From: Anisodus tanguticus
Lineage: Eukaryota > Streptophyta > Magnoliopsida > Solanales > Solanaceae
Length of the DNA: 64,000 nucleotides
Assembly: GCA_034509755.1 (NCBI GenBank)
Contig: CM067541.1
Coordinates: 7,056,001-7,120,000, forward strand
Direction of reading: 5' to 3'
Below, in pieces: positions 34,760 to 46,624 of the stretch. Every line of letters starts with the position of its first letter. Within the stretch, counting starts at the first letter, position 1. A program made the translations under genes and the position numbers. Under the pieces are notes generated by a model. That model saw only the letters and a program-made list of their open reading frames with translations. It made no database searches and had not been told where the DNA came from.

Positions 34760-36090
34760 TTTGTTTTTGTTCTTATAGCTTGTAGGTTAAGAGGGTATGC
34801 TTAATTACTTTAGATTTATGTAAAGATTGATTTATTAATTTGTTTATTTTTTAGTACTTGGTGATCAGTTAATCGAATTTTCAGTGTCTTTATCGAAAGC
34901 CTTTTATGTTTTGAATTGGAATTTATGTTCGTGTTATTAGAACGGTGTAATTAGAATGGAATTTGAGTTGATTTCGATTTTTGTTAAATTCGTTTGGTTA
35001 ACTTTGCTCGTAATTTGACGGCAGTAGGTTAAAATAACGTGCTATTTTTTCTCCCATTACACTTTATCCATTGGTGAAATTTATGTTGAGCATTCTCAAG
35101 AAGAGAGTTCGGATCAATATCGATTTGAATTGACCTTTTGAAATTGAAATAAAATTTAAAAGTGAATCGTGAAATATTAGTGATGTTCTCTATTTAATGA
35201 ATGGAAAGCCACACCCAAATACATACTTCAACGTAATTACATAAGAATAAATTAGAAACCTTTCATAAAAATAAAGTACTACTCCACCCTTAAGGAGCCA
35301 TAAAAACCAAATGATATTTTTTGTTATATCCCACTAATTATTACTAAGTCATCTAATAGTTGAAACCAATTGAATATACTTTAAATTTTTTGCAACCACT
35401 AATAACCATAGATTTGAAATAATAAATTAACTCTTGCTTTTTCAAAGTGGACATGATGTTATTATTGCACGCGCATATGATAACGTTAATCATACAACCA
35501 GTGTGATACTTAGTGCTAAACTATCAGTCTTTGTTTAGCAGGAACATAGTTGACCTAAACCGCACCCTTAGTTCTGTTTGAGAGCAAGACAAACATAAGG
35601 AAGAAAGATTTGTTTTTTAATTAACACATACGTAAGATAACAAATACAACTTGCATATAGAAGCTGAAATACTCACTAGTCATCACCACTCCGATGACCT
35701 GGCGGTTAAACATATGCTTATTTTTTTTCCCACTCGAAATTCGATATCATTATTGGAGTCCAATTATATCCGGATTCGCACCACATCTTATATACATTTA
35801 AAGAAAATGCTCCCTACTAAGAATTTTTCCTTTGGTGGATGTTAAACATATGCCTTGGTGAAAAAGAAACGCAACAGCTTCCCAACGCTTGTTGTATTCT
35901 TGCTAGATTGAGGCATAGAGATAACAAATTATACCACCCACTAATAGTTCTTCCAACACACTTTATGTAGTCCAAGCTCAAAGAAGATACAAATGATGTA
36001 GAACTAGAAAGTAAGTAGTAGTAGTAGTTAATATTATACGAAAACTTTTAGGTTTCATGTAATGCATGCCACATATTTCCCTTCATTTAG
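34760..36090. other. Intergenic, no gene seen
   Basis: The first few hundred bases should hold the 3' untranslated region of the small membrane-protein gene. The rest is AT-rich, and its open frames are short and without recognisable domains. Confidence 0.5.
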
Positions 36091-36095
36091 TAACC

Positions 36096-36170
36096 CACAA
36101 CAAGAAGTTCAATCCGATAAATGGGGTTGAGAAGGGTAGACCATACGCAGACCTTATCCAGGTCACAAAA
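36096..36170 (-). repeat. Diverged RTE LINE tail fragment
   Basis: acaacaagaag...aaatggggttgagaagggtagaccatacgcagaccttatcc matches the plus-strand reading of the LINE tail at 58866-58960, including the tacgcagacctta core. Only about 75 bp is recognisable. Confidence 0.5.
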
Positions 36171-37715
36171 GGAAACAACGGTAGCCTATATGAGATGCGG
36201 GAATTCGATGTCAGAAATCGTCACTCTTCAGAGAGAGGGGGTCAATCCGTAATCCACAAAAAATAAAAAATACATGCACCAGCTTCCGAGAGCATCTTAT
36301 TCTCCTTCACGCATCACTGAATAATGAGTGGCTTCAACTATGCAAGGTAAATGATCGCCCACCTATCCACGAAAAACACAGAAACAATGACTTTTTTTTG
36401 CTCATATTGACCGATAATAAATCCAATTTAACAATGACAATGGCAAATAGAAGAAAACTATTAGCAACAACTATTACTATTATTACTTTTATAATTGTGG
36501 TGCAAACTTGAGCGCACCTAGATATAAATCAACTACCATTACTATTATTGCAGCTCAAATCCAGGAATATTGGAGTCAGTTTTATGACTCAATATCCATT
36601 ATTCTCCATTTGGAGCTGTTTGGTTCTACTATTCAACAATTTCTTCAATGACAAAGTAGGGATTCTCAAAACTATAGATTTTCTAAATCTCACACCTATC
36701 TCTACATTATCATGTTACAATTGCAAGCCAAAGTCAAAAGATTTCTGTCAAACACATGGACCTAATGCAAGTAAAAGCCAACAATATTGATGTTTCTCAC
36801 TAAAATCATCAAGTAGGGATAAGCTTCATTCAATAATATTCTATAGTGGACAAACTGACAATCCATTTCATATTTTATGCGGAAATGTGATAGCACAAGA
36901 AATACATTCAACAATCAAAATTTGAATTCTCAGCAAAAAATGTATTCTTATAATTATAGGATCCCAAACTTCACATAAGTAATTGCTCTAATTTTTAATT
37001 TTTATTTTTATTTTTTTGATTGGTAAGTAATTGGTCTAATTATGCAACCCCCTTGACATCAAAAGATTAAATACAGGAAACATGACGAAGCAAATTCAGC
37101 CATGCATCTTTTTTCTTTTTAATGCAATTGCCTTCGTATGGTGGCGCACAAACATTAGGTACACTGGAGTGGAATTAAACATCCAAATCTCCACAAAGCT
37201 TTTGAACAGAATAGAAAGATCAAAAAGATGGAAAAAAGAAAAGGATCTTCCTAACAGGGCAAAAATCTTACTAACACCTGGCTTTACGTCAAATACGTGA
37301 ACTCATGCCGTCCTGGTTTGAAAGAGATGGAGTAGTTTTTTTCTATTAAAGTTTATTTCGAGAGATATATTTTATCTTTTTTTGAAAACTATTTTTGAGA
37401 GAAATAATATCTGCATTATGTCTTGTTCTGCTTTATTTTGTACACATTATTTGCCCGTGTGTGTCTGTGTGCGAGAGAGAGAGAGAGAGGGGCAAACTCA
37501 CATCATCTAACAGCATACTTTAGTCCTGATGAACAATGTCATGTGTCACCTGCATCACAAAAATTGAATAGCTACTAGAAATAGAGAGCAAAACTATTTC
37601 AGCAGAAAGATAATTGTGTAGATTTTATAAGTGCTTGTGTAGAAAGATGTCTCAAGTGTTTGCCTACTCTGTATTTTGACTCCTATTATTTATCATGATT
37701 CAGGCATTTCAGATT
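36171..37715. other. Intergenic, no gene seen
   Basis: No coding pattern was identified. A (GA)n run lies at 37472-37489 after a short GT-rich stretch. Confidence 0.5.
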
Positions 37716-37888
37716 ACAAAAGAAGCAAATGCAAATTGAACTTCAAAATGCATAAGATGAGCTAATGAATGTCTTAGAAGGTTTCAGTGGTACTACTACA
37801 ACTCCTGATAACCTCAGATGGAAATATGACATCGACGGGAAAGAAGCAAATCTAGCTACAGCCTCAGATCAGGCCAGGCCCATGAGAG
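37716..37888 (+). pseudogene. Exon-like relic of an unidentified gene
   Basis: After a tttcag acceptor-like site at about 37706-37711 a single frame reads LQKKQMQIELQNA, one TAA stop, DELMNVLEGFSGTTTTPDN, then LRWKYDIDGKEANLATAS and DQARPM. The first part looks like a coiled-coil helix and the second like a small folded motif; codon use and length resemble a real plant exon rather than transposon protein. It ends exactly where the TRIM element begins (37889). I could not name the family. It may be a gene fragment captured or left behind during rearrangement. Confidence 0.45.
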
Positions 37889-38207
37889 TGTTAAGAGTCC
37901 CACATCGAAAATGGAATGAGAACATGTACTTACTTGGACAATCCTCACCCTATAAGCTAACTTTTGGTTGAGTTAGGCCCAAGATCCATTCTTTATATGG
38001 TATCAGAGCCAGACTCATTCCAATTCTTTGTTTGTCGATGTTAGGCCCCCAAATTATATTGTCCACGCTCCAGTTAACAAGGTCTAGGCGTGCGGGGGAG
38101 TGTTAAGAGTCTCACATCGAAAATGGACTCCTTATATGGACTTGGACAATCCTCATCCTACAAGCTAGCTTTTGGGATTGAGTTAGACCCAAGATACATT
38201 CTTTACA
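37889..38207 (+). mobile_element. TRIM (miniature LTR retrotransposon)
   Basis: Two direct repeats of 109 and 107 bp (37889-37997 and 38101-38207) start tgttaagagt and share cacatcgaaaatgga and acttggacaatcctca. A perfect primer-binding site tggtatcagagcc (37998-38010) follows the first, and a polypurine tract (gcgggggag, 38092-38100) precedes the second. The 103-bp interior codes for nothing, the definition of a terminal-repeat retrotransposon in miniature. No 5-bp target duplication was found; the right end runs directly into a copia integrase fragment. Confidence 0.85.
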
Positions 38208-38212
38208 TGGTA

Positions 38213-39930
38213 TATAGATTACATGCTTATTTTGAATGATTACTCTAATTTTCTTTGGACATTTCCAATTGGAAAGAAATCACATGTTCACAATATTTTC
38301 TTGCAATTTAGTGTGTTCATCCAAACTCAATTTGAGAAATCAATTAAGTGTTTCCAATGTGACAATGAGAGGGAATTTATAAATGACCAATTTAAGGAGT
38401 TTTGTCACAAAAATGGTATGGTCTTTCGTCTCTTGTCCGCACACTTCTCCTCAAAATGGGAAAGCTGAACGAAAAATAAGAGCGATAAATAATTTAATAT
38501 GCACACTTCTTGCTCATGCATCCATACCATCATCATTTTGGCATTATGCTCTTCAAATGGCTACATACCTCTTAAACATTCTTCCTAGCAAGTTACTTTC
38601 AAACTACTCACCCACACAAATTCTCTATCATCGTGTCCCCTCCTACACACATTTGAAGATTTTTGGATGTTTGTGTTATCCATTTTTCCTTCTACAACGA
38701 TAAACAAACTTCAAGCCCGTTCCACTCCATGTGTATTTTTGGAATATCCACAAAATCATAGGAGTTATAAGTGTTATGATCTCGTCAAGTTATTTTTTAT
38801 GAGTCCAAATTCCTTTGCCAATATACAAACATCTTCCCCACCCTCGTATGGTTTTTTGGACACGGGGCTACACCCGTTTTTGCAATACCATCTCAATATT
38901 CCAAATAAACAAGCCCATATGAGGGATCCCACTGCTCCCTATTCCGCACCATTGGCCCAGCAAAATACCCAAATTGGACCGACCCAAATGAGGGAGCCCA
39001 TTGATCCCTCACACTTTCCCTCGGTCCAGACCCTTGCTCGAAATGGGCCGACCCAAATGAGGGATCCCACTACTCCCTCTCCGCCTTGGTCCACCCGTCT
39101 CATCAAAATAGGCCAGCCTAAATGAGGGAGCCCACTGCTCCCTCATCATCTGCCGCGGCCAACCCATTTTCTGACATAAATCAGCCCAAATGAGGGAGCC
39201 CACTTCTCCCTCTCCCTCTTCACCGAACCGGGTGACTAGCCCACTGCCTCAAGCCCAACCCGGAGAGCCCATTGCTCCCACAGTTCAGTGGCAAGCCTAG
39301 GCCGAATATTCACTCGGTCGAAACTCCAGTAACCCAGCAGTCCATCTCGGCCCCACCCCGGTCCATTGAAACCTATGCCATGCATGGGATTTTTTAGCCT
39401 AAGCGTCAATTTAATCTGACGTCCTCTATCCAACCATCCCCGATTCCCCAAAATTCGAAAGCTGCCTTATCGGACCCGAATTGGAAAGCTGCCATGATAG
39501 ATGAAATTAATGCTCTTATTAAAAATAAGATGTGGGAGTTGGTGCCCCGTCCTTCTAATGTAAACATCATACGTTTATGTGGATTTTCTATCATAAAAAG
39601 AAATTTGATTGTTCATTTGAGAGACACAAAACTCATCTTGTTGGTGATGGCATGTCTCAGCAGGTTGGAGTGGATTGTGGTGAAACTTTTAGCCCAGTGG
39701 TTAAACGAGCAACTATCCGGACATTTCTCAGTCCGACTCTATCAAAATCATGGTTCATTCATCAGTTGGACGTAAAGAATGCATTTATATATGGTCACCT
39801 ATAGGAAACAGTTTACATGCACCAGCCTTTGGGCTTCTGAGATCCTATTCATCCTGATTATGTTTGCTTGTTGAAGAAATCCTTATATGGTCTAAAACAG
39901 CCCCCAGGGCGTGGTAAACAGGTTTGCAGG
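38213..39930 (+). pseudogene. copia integrase-RT fragment (copia-4)
   Basis: The sequence starts inside integrase (LILNDYSNFLWTFPIGKKSH), passes QCDNEREF and QNGKAERKIRAINN with the catalytic Asp and Glu present, and after several frameshifts and a repeated Pro/Thr linker (about 38920-39200) reaches RT: INALIKNKMWELVP, HKTHLVGDGMSQQ, LDVKNAFIYGHL. It stops at SLYGLKQ-like sequence near 39900, before the YVDD motif. It belongs to the copia-1/copia-3 lineage. No LTRs of its own are seen. Confidence 0.8.
38925..39215 (+). repeat. Degenerate repeat within copia-4 linker
   Basis: The word cccaaatgagggagcccact, with close variants, recurs about five times at irregular spacing (near 38918, 38985, 39052, 39117 and 39184). 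It codes for an MREPT-like peptide in the variable region between integrase and RT. Confidence 0.7.
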
Positions 39931-39959
39931 GTTCGTCTTCACACTGGGTTCTCACATAG

Positions 39960-40260
39960 CAAATCTCGAATACTTTGAGTGCAAGTTTAGTGAATCAACG
40001 CATGAGGACGGTGTGTAAGTGAGGCTTGATACCCAAGTCATTCAAAAAAGAGAAAGTTTCAAGTATCTTGGGTCTATTATTTAAGGTAATGAGGAGATTG
40101 ATGAAGATGTCACACATCATATTGGTGCAGGGTGGATGAAATTGAGGCTTGCATCCGGAGTCTTATGTGATAAGAGGGTACCACCAAAACTTAAAGGCAA
40201 GTCTACAGAGTGGTGATTAGACCAACTATTTTGTATGAGACGAAGTATTGGCTATTACTA
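39960..40260 (+). pseudogene. RTE-type LINE fragment
   Basis: Translation shows FKYLGSII, a stop, GNEEIDEDVTHHIGAGWMK and LRLASGVLCDKRVPPKLKG, the sequence that follows the RT core in plant RTE LINEs and is shared with the minus-strand LINE at 58866-59850. Both ends are truncated. Confidence 0.75.
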
Positions 40261-41257
40261 CTTATGATTATTGTTGCTTTTCATTTCTACTTCAAGAACT
40301 CTCACGATTCGAGAAGATGAAAGTGGCTAAATTAAATGTAATAAGGTAATAAAATGATGATGTTGCAATATTGGTGTAGTGTGTGGGCATACGAGCTTAA
40401 TCTTTTTTTCTGGGCTAAATGATGATGTTGCGGTGTTGAAATGTGTATCTCTGTCAAAATTAAAGGCAAATTTGTGTCAAAATATAATAAGAGGGATATA
40501 TTTGGACCGAAAGTATAACGAGGGTACATTTAAATTATTTATGATAGTACAGAGGTCAGAATTAACAGTTATCCGATACCCTTTTCATTATATTGTTGGA
40601 AAGGATGTGTCAACTGATATGCTTAGTTCATCAGTTGAACAAATTGTTCACCTGCCCGACATAAGTTATTCATAGTTAGATGTGTTAACATCTGTTTTGA
40701 GTGTAAGTATTCAACTTGGGGTTCTTTTTGTGCTTCTCCATCGTCTCCTGTGATTTCTCAAACATGCAATTAGTATATCTTTTGATGTTTGAAGTCTTCT
40801 TTGAAATTCTGCAGGTTAGTTTTCACAAGAGAAAGTTCATATATTTCATCCTCAAAAGTTCTTCATCACGCGTACGCAGAGATGATAAACTGCAGAAAAA
40901 ATAAAAATGGGGCTTGCATCTACTTCTGAAGATATATTTAGTGTCTTAACTTTTAAGTTTATAATTATATATAAAGTAAGGGTGTATATGTTGCTATGAT
41001 TCAATCTATGTCCAAAATGTGCTATACCTCTATAGCACAAAAAACGTAACTTTGCTGAGAGAACTTGCATAATGCTAACAAATACACACCAGTAACAAGC
41101 AAACATTATTGCCCGGCTCAAAAAATTAGTGACCTGAAATATGCCAATTTGGATTTTGGATAGTACTCTACCGCCATGCTATCAGCTAGCTAGATTTTTT
41201 TATGATATGACTTCAAACGGAGTGAATGAATATTAAGAAGCCGTATAACTAATAGTA
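40261..41257. other. Intergenic, no gene seen
   Basis: AT-rich sequence. The open frame at 40379-40675 has no recognisable domain and looks like chance. Confidence 0.5.
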
Positions 41258-41592
41258 GGTTGTTTGACCAAGCTTTTGAGAGGTCAAAATTTTTTTAAGC
41301 GAGGTATTTGACTAAGTTTTTAGGAGAAAATAAGTGATTTTGAAAAGTAGCCGAAGTTGTTTTTCATAGGCTAAAGTGGTGTACTAATTTTTTTGAAAAC
41401 CATTTTTGAGAAATACATCTAGAAGCATTTTTTAAAAGCTTGGTCAAACACTATTTGTTGTTCAAAAGCGTTCTTCAAATTAATTAGATAAACACAAACT
41501 TTAAAGACAAAAGTATTTTTTTGAAAAGTATTTTTTTAAAAATATTTTCAAAATAAATTAATTTTAGAAGTTTGGTCAAACATGATTTAGTT
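41258..41592. mobile_element. MITE with TGTTTGACCAAGCTTTT-type ends
   Basis: The left end reads gttgtttgaccaagctttt. Inverse copies occur at about 41438-41465 (aaaagcttggtcaaaca) and 41572-41586 (gtttggtcaaacat). The middle is rich in ttttgaaaa words in both orientations. This is the same class as 62501-62828. Boundaries are approximate. Confidence 0.6.
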
Positions 41593-43489
41593 TTAAATTG
41601 AGTCGTCGTAGTGGTGTTATTGTTGTATGTCGTTAGATAGGTGATGATGTATACAACTGGTATACAACAAATTAAGATCTTTTTGCACAATGAAAGAAGG
41701 CAAATGAAAGGGTGAAAGATTGACATAATGAATAAAGGCTGCTCAAAGATTCTTGTTTGATTGTTGAAATTAAAGGTCTCCTACCCCACCAAAATACTGC
41801 TAAAATATTTACCTGTTGTTTCCATAACTTTATTTAGTGTTCAAAAAGAATTTTTCCTTCTAATATTATAATACAAAGTTATAGAAAGTGAGCAGTCACT
41901 AGTTGGTGTTAGACGATGAAATGATAGTTCAACAAAAGTGCACAGATTTGGATATGGTTGTGAGTTTCCAAATCTAAAATAGTGTCTGTCCTTTCACTCA
42001 AATGTACGGGCAATTCATCTACTTGTACCATAATCATTTGCCCATGGCAATGATAAAGGAGGATTATGGTTACTGAAAGCAAAAACCTGGATTGGTGCGC
42101 AAGCAAAAGAAGAACAAAAAAGAGGGGCCTATGGCTTATGTTGAAGCATATAAACGACATACTAAGCAGAAGCGCGTAGACTCAAAAGAAGGGAGAGGGG
42201 CGAAAAGCAACTCGAATGTAATTACTATCATAATAGAGATTGAGACACAATTATGCATATACAAATCATAATCTTGAGTTAGGATTAATCGATTAAGGAA
42301 AAGTATCATTCAATTCCATTGATACAATAACAACATCGGCGGATAAATCTAAGATCAACTTTCACTATCATCTAACTATTACACTCTCAATTTAGAGAAC
42401 TCAACTGATGAGACGTCAACCGCTACTACATATTCAAGAAGAGAAATGCCAAGAATTTTCTAATAGCCCGGGAAAGGTTGTTGACCTCTATTTAAAAAGA
42501 GTAACCAACCCATCACAAGGGTAATAGTTGTCGGGTTTTACTTATCCACACACCAATTTAAATATTAATTAGGCATTTTATTTTATCCATCACTTGAATC
42601 GTGTAACTAGACTTTCAGGCTATGACCAATTAACGCAAGTTTAGATTCCAACAAATGTGGTAACAAATTTTCTCAAGTGATATGTCAAGCCATTAAGTTT
42701 CTAGTGGCTTGAACTCTAAATAAGATAGTCACACGCTTTAATATAGTATTAGAGTAGGTAGATGTATTGGGTTCGAATTTCACCGTTGCTCAGCAAAAAA
42801 AATCTTGTATGCTTGTCTTATAAAAAGATAATCAAGTCTGCACGTGAGAAGGTATACTAAAGATAAAATTAAGTAAAAAAGTGTATTCTCTATAACCCCA
42901 TAAGTTTTTAGATGATAGGATACCATAATGTACATCTGGCGACAAACTTTTAAAATTATAAATAACATGATGCAAAATAAAAAAAGAAGGTTCTTACATA
43001 TTGAGGGTGTAAAAATGCATTAACTCTTGTACTCTGAGAGAATATTTTGAAGACATTATCTACACTAATGCTCTATCTTGTTCCTCTTTTTGTTTTATTT
43101 TGTGTTTGTGATTGAACCATTTTACCACTTGCAACAATTTTAATGATGGGATATGCCTCTTTTGTCCTTTTGGCATGCTGAACACATCATAAAGGACGAT
43201 GCAAAAAAGCAAAATGCCATCTATAACAACAACAAAAATATGATTAATATTTAATTAAATGAGTTTATTTAAAACAGATGCTGAGCCAATGCATTAAAAA
43301 ATAAATTTACGCCGTTAATCAAGTCTATAAATATATCAATATTTTATCAAGGTAGAAGTGGCCTAATATGAAAATGAATGTAGTTCCCTTTTAATTTTAA
43401 AAAGATGATTTCATAATGTTGTCCACGGAGATTCTCATATTTTCCCTGTCTCAAAATGTTTGTGACTTTTTGCTTCATGAGATTTATAG
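41593..43489. other. Intergenic, no gene seen
   Basis: AT-rich sequence. Open frames at 41909-42160 and 42780-42968 have no recognisable domain. Confidence 0.5.
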
Positions 43490-43492
43490 TAA

Positions 43493-44351
43493 GGAGTCGT
43501 TTGGTAAGATGCATTAGCATTGTATATTAATAATCTCTTATTTGATACTTTTTAAACAATGCATAATTAATGCATCCTATTTGGTGTTATTCTACGCATA
43601 ACTAATGCATGGAAAATCATGATATTAGTAATGCAATGGATTTGAATGCATGCATAAGCATGGCTAAAGACATAATTGCCCCTAGATAATTTTTTTACTA
43701 AGATCTAAATAAAATATATTAAAAATTATTTTTAGTTTTCCAAATAGATTAACCCAAAGCATTGGCAGAATATTACGACTTGTCTTTTAGCTTATTTACC
43801 TGACCATGTTTTGCATTTTGCTATTATATTATTATTTCAATCATTGCTGTATAATTTAGTTTTTAGTATTTTCATAATATCATTTGTAATTTGAGAAACT
43901 ATATTGATTATGACCTTTTGGTCTGTATTTGAAATTTACTAAAATTTATTTTTTCTTTTTTGTGGAAATCTAGTGAATTGTTATGCAAATAAATTTAATG
44001 CCTTGCGCAACTTGAATTTTCGAAATAAATTGGATTTGTGGAATGGTTTTGTCTCATAACTGAATATTATAAATGATTGGAATAAATTATTGCAATAAAA
44101 ATTGTCGTTGAAGACAGAGTAAAAGAACTAGGCATTGCAAATAAAGTGTACAAAAGCTAAAGAATGTGCATGGTAGTTTTGTAAATAGCCAATTTTAAAA
44201 AAAAATTATACAATGCATCATGTTTTTAATACACTAAACCAAACAATGTATAAGAAATAATCGCAGCATAATTAATGCAAGCATAACTAATGTCAGCATT
44301 ACTAATACACCATATTCACCATTATTCTTATACACCCTACCAAACGACCCT
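43493..44351. mobile_element. PIF/Harbinger-like MITE, 859 bp
   Basis: It has imperfect terminal inverted repeats, ggagtcgtttggtaag on the left against agggtcgtttggtagg (inverse of the right end), flanked by taa at 43490-43492 and 44352-44354, the 3-bp target typical of PIF/Harbinger (Tourist) elements. Subterminal sequence repeats gcataactaatgca-type words. There is no transposase. Confidence 0.7.
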
Positions 44352-44482
44352 TAAGTGTACTTTTGACTAAGGGTGTCCAGTGGGCCGGGTCGGCCCGATC
44401 CCCCAAAGTAAAATAAAAATTGTTGGGGTCGGGGCGCGAACTCGGGTTGGGGCTCGAACTCGGGACGGGGCTTGCGTTCGTC

Positions 44483-45219
44483 CCGCCCGTCCCGATTCCG
44501 ACCCAATCCACCCCATCCCAAACTCGGCCCGGCCGGCCCGATCCCCACCCGTCCCCTCCCCCTTTGCAAAAATAGTCGTTGAAACAACGACCAAATTTCA
44601 ATTTTCCTATATCACAACTATAAATAACTCATTTTTCTCTTCATTTTTCTCACAAATCTTCCTACCATCTCTCTAATCTCTCAATTTATCTCTCTACAAT
44701 TCTACAAATCTTCCTACTATTAAATATTAAATCAAAGTTAAAAAATTGAAAGTGAAGTTGGCAACTAGCTTGAGGATCATCCATCGAGCAAAGTTTCAAT
44801 TTTTGTCCCGATCCCGACCCAACCCACCCCATCCCGAGCCCGGCCCGGCCCGACCCCGGCCCGACCCCGACCCGTCCCCCTCCCCCTTTACAGAAATAAC
44901 TGTTGCAACAACTGCCAAATTTCAATTTTGGTCGTTGTGCAACGGCTATAACAACCATTTTTGCCCCCATAAACCCCCTACCCCCTTAATATTTATTTTT
45001 AACCCCTAAGTTAATATATTTACACTTTAACCCTATTTTTCAACTATAAATAACTCATTTTTCTCACAAATCTTCCTACCATCTCTTTAATCTCTCAATT
45101 TATCTCTCTACAATTCTACAAATCTTCCTACTATAAAAATATTATATCAAAGTTAAAAAATTGAAAGTGAAGTTGGCAACTAGCTTGAGGATCATCCATC
45201 GAGCAAAGTTTTAATTTTC
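44483..45219 (+). repeat. Tandem duplication of the hAT 5' subterminal region
   Basis: The block of G+C-rich subterminal repeats followed by aataactcatttttct...ggatcatccatcgagcaaag occurs twice, at about 44483-44803 and 44804-45219. The 44617-44802 and 45043-45219 parts are nearly identical. The extra copy lengthens the 5' end without affecting the terminal repeat. Confidence 0.8.
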
Positions 45220-45348
45220 AACCTCGATTACACGTCGATGTTACGTCGACGTTTGGTACCTTCGTTCCTTCTTTAAATTATTATTATTATTTAATTTTAA
45301 TTATCGCACTTAATTTTATTTATTTAACTATTTCTTTATATAATTAAA

Positions 45349-46110
45349 ATGAAAGGATTGAAACATATGATTACGGGTAAGGGTAAGGGTAAGACTTCTT
45401 CTAGTATGGGTAATAAGGGTAAGGGTACTTCTTGTAGTAATCATATTCCTAGTCCCGATTATTTGATTGATTTCAGTAATATTGATGAAAATATTTTTTT
45501 AATGATATATCAGTAGATGATGAAGTAGATAAATCAGAATTTAATTTAGACGATAATATAGATGACATACCCACTAGTGCTGCACATCAACCTCAGGCTC
45601 AGACTGAGTCTCAGCCTGAAACTGCAACTGGAATGCCTCTTATTCCCCCTAGTATGAATCGAGACTCGGCAAAACGATAAGTTAAAATCACTTGCATGGC
45701 ATTTTTTTGATAGGAATGAAGAGAATCAACTAGCTAGATGTAAAATTTGTAAAAATGTTTATAGATTTAAAACCGGAAAAGGTCAAGATGGGACGGGAGG
45801 ATTATTGAGACATATACAAGGCGAACACATAGCTAGGTGAAATCAATACCATGCTAATAAATCGAGTGTGCCAATGCCATCTGAGTCGGGACAAGGTTCC
45901 CATAGTGTCCCCGACCTAGTACAGGGTCAAATTAACCCGACGACGGAGGGGATTTTTGGTCCTAAATATGATAAAAACAAAGATAGGGAAAATATGACAA
46001 AATTAATAGCGGTGGAGGGTTTGCCTTTTTCATTTTCTTCCTCTCCTGGTTTTATTCATTATATTCAGGAAACATATAATCCTGCTTTTAATGGATTTTC
46101 CTAGATCAAC
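45349..46110 (+). pseudogene. hAT transposase N-terminal part with BED zinc finger
   Basis: An ATG at 45349 starts a Lys/Gly-rich N-terminus (MKGLKHMITGKGKGK), followed by an acidic stretch after a frameshift in a T run near 45500. The BED-type zinc finger lies at about 45685-45838: SLAWHFF, CKICK, and HIQGEH with spacing C-x2-C...H-x4-H; it ends at a stop. BED fingers bind the element's subterminal repeats. The next open piece (45868-46104) covers the linker before the catalytic core. Confidence 0.8.
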
Positions 46111-46624
46111 GGTTAGAAGGGATGTTTTTAAATTTGCAAGTGAATATCAACAGTATTTATGCACTGTATCATTTTAATGGCAAAATGGTTATCACTTCTG
46201 ACATAGGCCGTAGTACTAACGGTAATGATTATTTAACGGTAAAATGTCACTGGATAGATCAAAATTGGTTTATGCAAAAACGTATTTTAGCATATAGATA
46301 TATAGATGATAGGCACACTAGAAGTTTTATTGCATATAATATTAATGAAATTTGTGATTACTATGGAATAACGGATAAAATTATGACTATTATATTACAT
46401 AATGATTCTTCTAATGATTATGCTATACGACTTTTAAAACTTAGATTAACTCTATCTTTTCCTGATCATTTTCATATAAGATGTGCGTGTCATATTTATA
46501 TCTTAGTTGTAAAGGATGGCCTAAAACTTTTTGAAAGCATTCTTGATAAAATACAATTTGCCATAAACTTTATTTTAAAGGTAAAAAAATACAAAGACGC
46601 AAAGAGTATAAAAAAAATGTCATG
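46111..46624 (+). pseudogene. hAT transposase catalytic core, first part
   Basis: The open piece contains ITSDIGRSTNGNDYLTVKCHWID, HTRSFIAYNINEICDYYGI and CACHIYILVVKDGLK. The first Asp and the CHILNLVVKDGL-like helix characterise plant hAT transposases. A stop ends it at 46622. Confidence 0.8.

Noticed and set aside
40379..40675. 98-codon open frame as a gene
   Set aside because: No promoter, domain or conserved-looking composition; AT-rich and consistent with chance.
44302..44970. Several overlapping open frames rich in Pro, Arg and Gly
   Set aside because: They arise from the G+C-rich subterminal repeats of the hAT element and have no start context or domains.
45380..45430. Telomere-like GGGTAA repeats
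   Set aside because: The run is short and imperfect, lies within the hAT transposase N-terminus and codes for a Gly-Lys repeat; it is not a telomeric array.
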